Assembly: GCA_013396755.1 (NCBI GenBank)
Contig: VWZF01005188.1
Coordinates: forward strand, 355,207 to 419,206
Source: Sclerurus mexicanus
Lineage: Eukaryota; Chordata; Aves; Passeriformes; Furnariidae
Length of the DNA stretch: 64,000 nucleotides
Reading direction: 5' to 3'
Part shown: in pieces, positions 60,781-64,000 of the stretch
How positions within the stretch are numbered: position 1 is the first letter of the stretch
Layout of the letters: every line of letters begins with the position of its first letter
Made by a program: the position numbers and the translations under genes
The notes under the pieces: generated by a model
Seen by the model: only the letters and a program-made list of their open reading frames with translations
What the model was told of the DNA's origin: nothing
Database searches by the model: none

Positions 60781-63700
60781 AGAGTGGTTATAATCAAAAG
60801 ACTAGTTAGGCTGGGTCTTGCTGTGATAGTCACTGCAAAAAAAGAAAATTCATGCTCTTGAACCTAGGATTCATACTAAAGAAATAGCTGTAAAAAATTT
60901 ATATTTTACTTAGCCATGTGCGGTCTCAGATTTCTTGCACATAAACGCAGACTCACCCAGTCTGGATGCATTTAAATTAAGAGTTGCTTTAAGTTGCAGC
61001 ATGCTTTAAGTTGCAGCATGGTCAGCATGCAGTAGATAAATACTTTCAGAAAATGGTTTGAATTTTGCATAGGCTGACCAACCATTTTGCCCACTAACAA
61101 CTGGTAGAACCAGACTTGTATCCCTGATGCCCCTGTTGACTTACAAAAGTTAGGGTGGATATATGTGATCTTGACTATATTTCTTTAAGAAAGGAAGTAA
61201 AATTGTAATGCCTTTCAGTATTTTCCTTGTGCTATTTTCAGATGAATTCATAGGGATGTGATCGTCCTTCACCCAGAGAAGAATGTACACAGAAAAATGA
61301 GGAAAATTACAGCAGCAAAACTGAGTATAAAAGGAATTCAGGAGAGGGGGAAAAAGAAAAGGAAAAAAATAAAAGGAAGAGGAAAAAAATATTAGTGCTA
61401 GGCAGACAGAGCCAGAGGGAATAGAAAACAGGGTTTTTGTGGCCTCAGTCACCTGCAAAACTGTAGCGTCATCTCAATCACCTTTCATCTAAATCTTCCA
61501 CAGGGAAATGGAAAGCACTTGCCTCCCTCAGAGAGGATTATGTGTTAAAGGATGTCAAAGGTGATGACTTCTGCTTTCTTACGCCGGTTAAATCTTGAAT
61601 TGCACAGCAATAGTCATATTTTACTTGTAGGCTTCTGAATAGCCTGGTTTTGTCTGTCTTCTGCAGGTCAGCATTTCAGAGACATGCTGAAATATCCATG
61701 AGACCTCAAAATGTAGGACTTCCAATGTGAGCAGAAGGCTTGGCATGTAGAAAAGTCTAAGAACAAAGCAGCCAACATCCTTTCTCCAGAGACAAAACAC
61801 ATTTTGTCTGTGACATTCTTAGTCTCCATCTGCTCAGGAGACGAAAAGTTTCCCATATGGTACTGCAGTGGGCTAGTGAGTCACTCTATTGACTCACTCC
61901 ACAAAATGCACAATTGAATGTTAAGTAACTTAAGTTGGATTTAATGGGTACAGCATATGTATACTTCACGAATGCAAAATATGTAAACTATTATTATATC
62001 ACCCCTATTTGTGCTAATGGTACTGCATTGATTACTGATTGATTCCTAATTGCTCATTAATTTGAGTTATCCTCTGAATAACTTGCATTTTGAATTATCA
62101 GTTTAAAATCAAAATTAGAAGCGCATCTGTTTCTGCTATGTCACATTAAATTTTATATTTAGCATATTATTTTCAATAATATCACTAGTCAAACACATAT
62201 TGGGTAGTTAAGATATTATTGGTTTAGATCTGATGTGAAATCTTGGATTTCAGTTCTGGAGAAAAGTATTGCTGACTCCCATCTAGTCTGGTTCATGTAT
62301 CACAAATGCTTTCTCTATGTCAAGAGAACATTGATTTTAAAAAGATCTGTGAAGGTAGGGACAGTTCATAATACAATTTATTTTGAGATGATCAGAGAAA
62401 GGTTAAGCAACTGATACCTGTCCTCACAGACTGCTGGGCTTGCGGTGCTGTAGTAATCCTAGCTAAGGAAACTGCAGGACAAAAGAGATTTGAGAGGAAA
62501 AATTCTGTTTCTGACAAGGATATAGAACTGAAAGCTGATTAGTAAAGTTAGAGGATCATTCCAGCGTTGTGTCATGTGTAACAGCTGAATAATGAAGAAA
62601 TTTTTCTGAGAAAAAGATTAGTCTAACATATGGTTTTGATACTGCTTCACTTTGGGGTGCTTTCATGTGTTTCCTCAGACAATGGCAATGTCTTTCTGAA
62701 TTACATCCATCCAAAATGTAAAGTTTGGTGTCAGTAGTGAATGGACATCAGAAGGAACAAGATTCTCTTGATCATGGAGTTTTCAGTTATTTTCCCCCTC
62801 ACTTCCTTGATAGCTGCTACTGAACCTGAGCAGTGCTGGGTGTAGACCCCTCCTTAGAGTGAAGTTAGACGGATTGTCAGGCAGTGAGGTCTGTGCCTTT
62901 TGTATGCATCCCAGGGACGTTCACCAAGACTTGTCTGTCTCACCAGCTTGGCAGGACCTCAGCCAGCAGGTCCCTCAGGCTAGGCTGGTCACAACTGCTC
63001 CTGCAGATGGGCTCCAGCTGTATCCCCAGTCTCACTGAGGCAGGAGGAATCCTGGCCAGTTCTGGAGCACCCAAGCAGTCAGTGTAGACATATGCATTGA
63101 ACTAAATCCAACTAACCATGCACAGCTTCAGCAGATGAGACAAACAAAACAAGAATCTGATTCATCTCTGGAAATTCCTCTCCTCCCCTCACTAAATTAT
63201 ATTCAAGCAACTGAGCAAAGTCAGGCATCTGCCTGTGACACCACTGTTTGTGAAAACACTTGATGTACCCTATGTGACTCAGAAAGGTAATTTTTTTTCT
63301 CTTTACAAAGAAGTTACAGGTTTTGCCTGTCCCCATGCAGAGGTATGCAAGAGACTCTGTTGTACCTTCTTTATCAATTGATATCATGAGACACTGCTGG
63401 GGAAAAGAAGGAGGTTATTGAGTCGTGAGAGCACCTGCATCTGGTTGATGCTTTGCTATAGCTTTTTAGTAAGTGATTGTAGAATTGAGATTGGGTCAGT
63501 GTTTAAGAGAATGGTTTGAACTTGGGACAAAATCTGGTGTGATACAGTCAGTTTCAAGAATAATATTTGGAGTATTCAGAAACTGTGGCTTGGGAAAACT
63601 TGGGGAAGGAGGGAATAGATTACCTTCTGCTGACTCAAGGCCTGACAGTAAATAAGGGAATTTATCAAAAATGACAAAAAAAATGTCCTTCTTTTATTAA

Positions 63701-63894
63701 ATGAGAACATGTGGTATCACACCCTTAACTGGAAGTGAGCACCCAAGATTTAAAGGTATGACAAAAGTCAGAAGTTCTGCAAAAGCTTACAGAACTCTTA
63801 TTTATAAATTATACATTTAGCATGGAAATTGTTATATATTAGTTCCTTATCTCCTAGTATAAGCACAAAGCACTGAGTTTCAAATAAAGTGGTA
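60781..63894. other. Non-coding stretch, no gene recognised
   Basis: No coding sequence recognised. The block 62,020-62,240 is strongly AT-rich, rich in TAATTG/ATTAAT cores and free of transposon wording, so it is a candidate conserved non-coding element. A GC-richer patch lies at 62,880-63,090, with a 67-codon frame that has no known motif. Confidence 0.5.
60986..61019 (+). repeat. Perfect 17-bp tandem duplication
   Basis: GCTTTAAGTTGCAGCAT is present twice back to back without mismatch, followed by a further partial GTCAGCATG echo. Confidence 0.95.
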
Positions 63895-64000
63895 GAGTGA
63901 AAGGGAAGAGAGAGAGGTGAATTAAAGAGGGGGAGAGACAGAGAATGTGAGAAAGAGAAAGAGAGAGAAAAGAAAAGAAGGAGGGAGGGAGGGAGGGAGG
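63895..64000 (+). repeat. Purine-rich tract grading into (GGGA)n, open at window end
   Basis: From about 63,895 the plus strand is almost entirely A and G (GAGAGA and AAGAGA blocks) and becomes a regular GGGA tetranucleotide array in the last 20 or so bases. The array continues beyond the window. Long pure purine strands can adopt triplex structures and are prone to length variation and assembly gaps. Confidence 0.93.

Noticed and set aside
1..64000. Bacterial-type features (operons, CRISPR arrays, ribosome-binding sites) and tRNA/rRNA genes
   Set aside because: The sequence is vertebrate-like; I saw no regularly spaced repeats, no tRNA A/B-box pair and no rRNA-like segment.

Overview
The window looks like non-coding, repeat-bearing nuclear DNA from a bird. 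It is AT-rich and CpG-poor, and no stretch reads as an intact multi-exon gene. The strongest pointers to a bird are several CR1 LINE fragments and endogenous-retrovirus LTRs of avian ERVL/ERVK type. I cannot name the species, or the flanking gene if this is an intron. There are no operons, tRNAs, rRNAs or CRISPR arrays.

Layout: 1-13.05 kb is unique-looking sequence with no recognised gene; it holds a perfect 18-bp palindrome, a weak ancient SINE/L2-like trace and an unusually open patch at 6.1-6.9 kb. At 13.06-14.26 kb lies an old avian ERVL-type LTR (+), followed by a decayed tRNA-Lys-like primer-binding site and a leader remnant. A (ATCT)n microsatellite follows at 14.73 kb. Three old CR1 fragments lie at 18.3 kb (-), 22.6 kb (+) and 23.5 kb (+). 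The 24-41 kb interval is mostly featureless, with T-tracts near 30 kb and a possible terminal exon at 34.7 kb. From 41.3 to 54.3 kb there are three solo LTRs with perfect target-site duplications: ERVL-like at 41,260-42,134 (+, 5-bp GTCCT), ERVK-like at 50,744-51,277 (-, 6-bp CCTGAC) and ERVK-like at 53,936-54,317 (-, 6-bp GGAAAT). A possible 78-nt internal exon lies at 55.7 kb. A well-preserved CR1 3' part (-) lies at 56.48-57.42 kb, and an older CR1 piece (+) spanning the ORF1/ORF2 junction at 59.76-60.78 kb. The window ends in a purine-rich (GGGA)n microsatellite that runs off the edge.

The only protein-coding ancestry I can support is retrotransposon-derived and broken. Two exon candidates are offered at low confidence on splice-site and reading-frame grounds alone. 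Solo LTRs with matching duplications show that proviruses inserted here and then lost their interiors by LTR-LTR recombination. I found no convincing new biological system; the most useful leads are the LTR structures, the two candidate exons and a few AT-rich segments that could be conserved non-coding elements.
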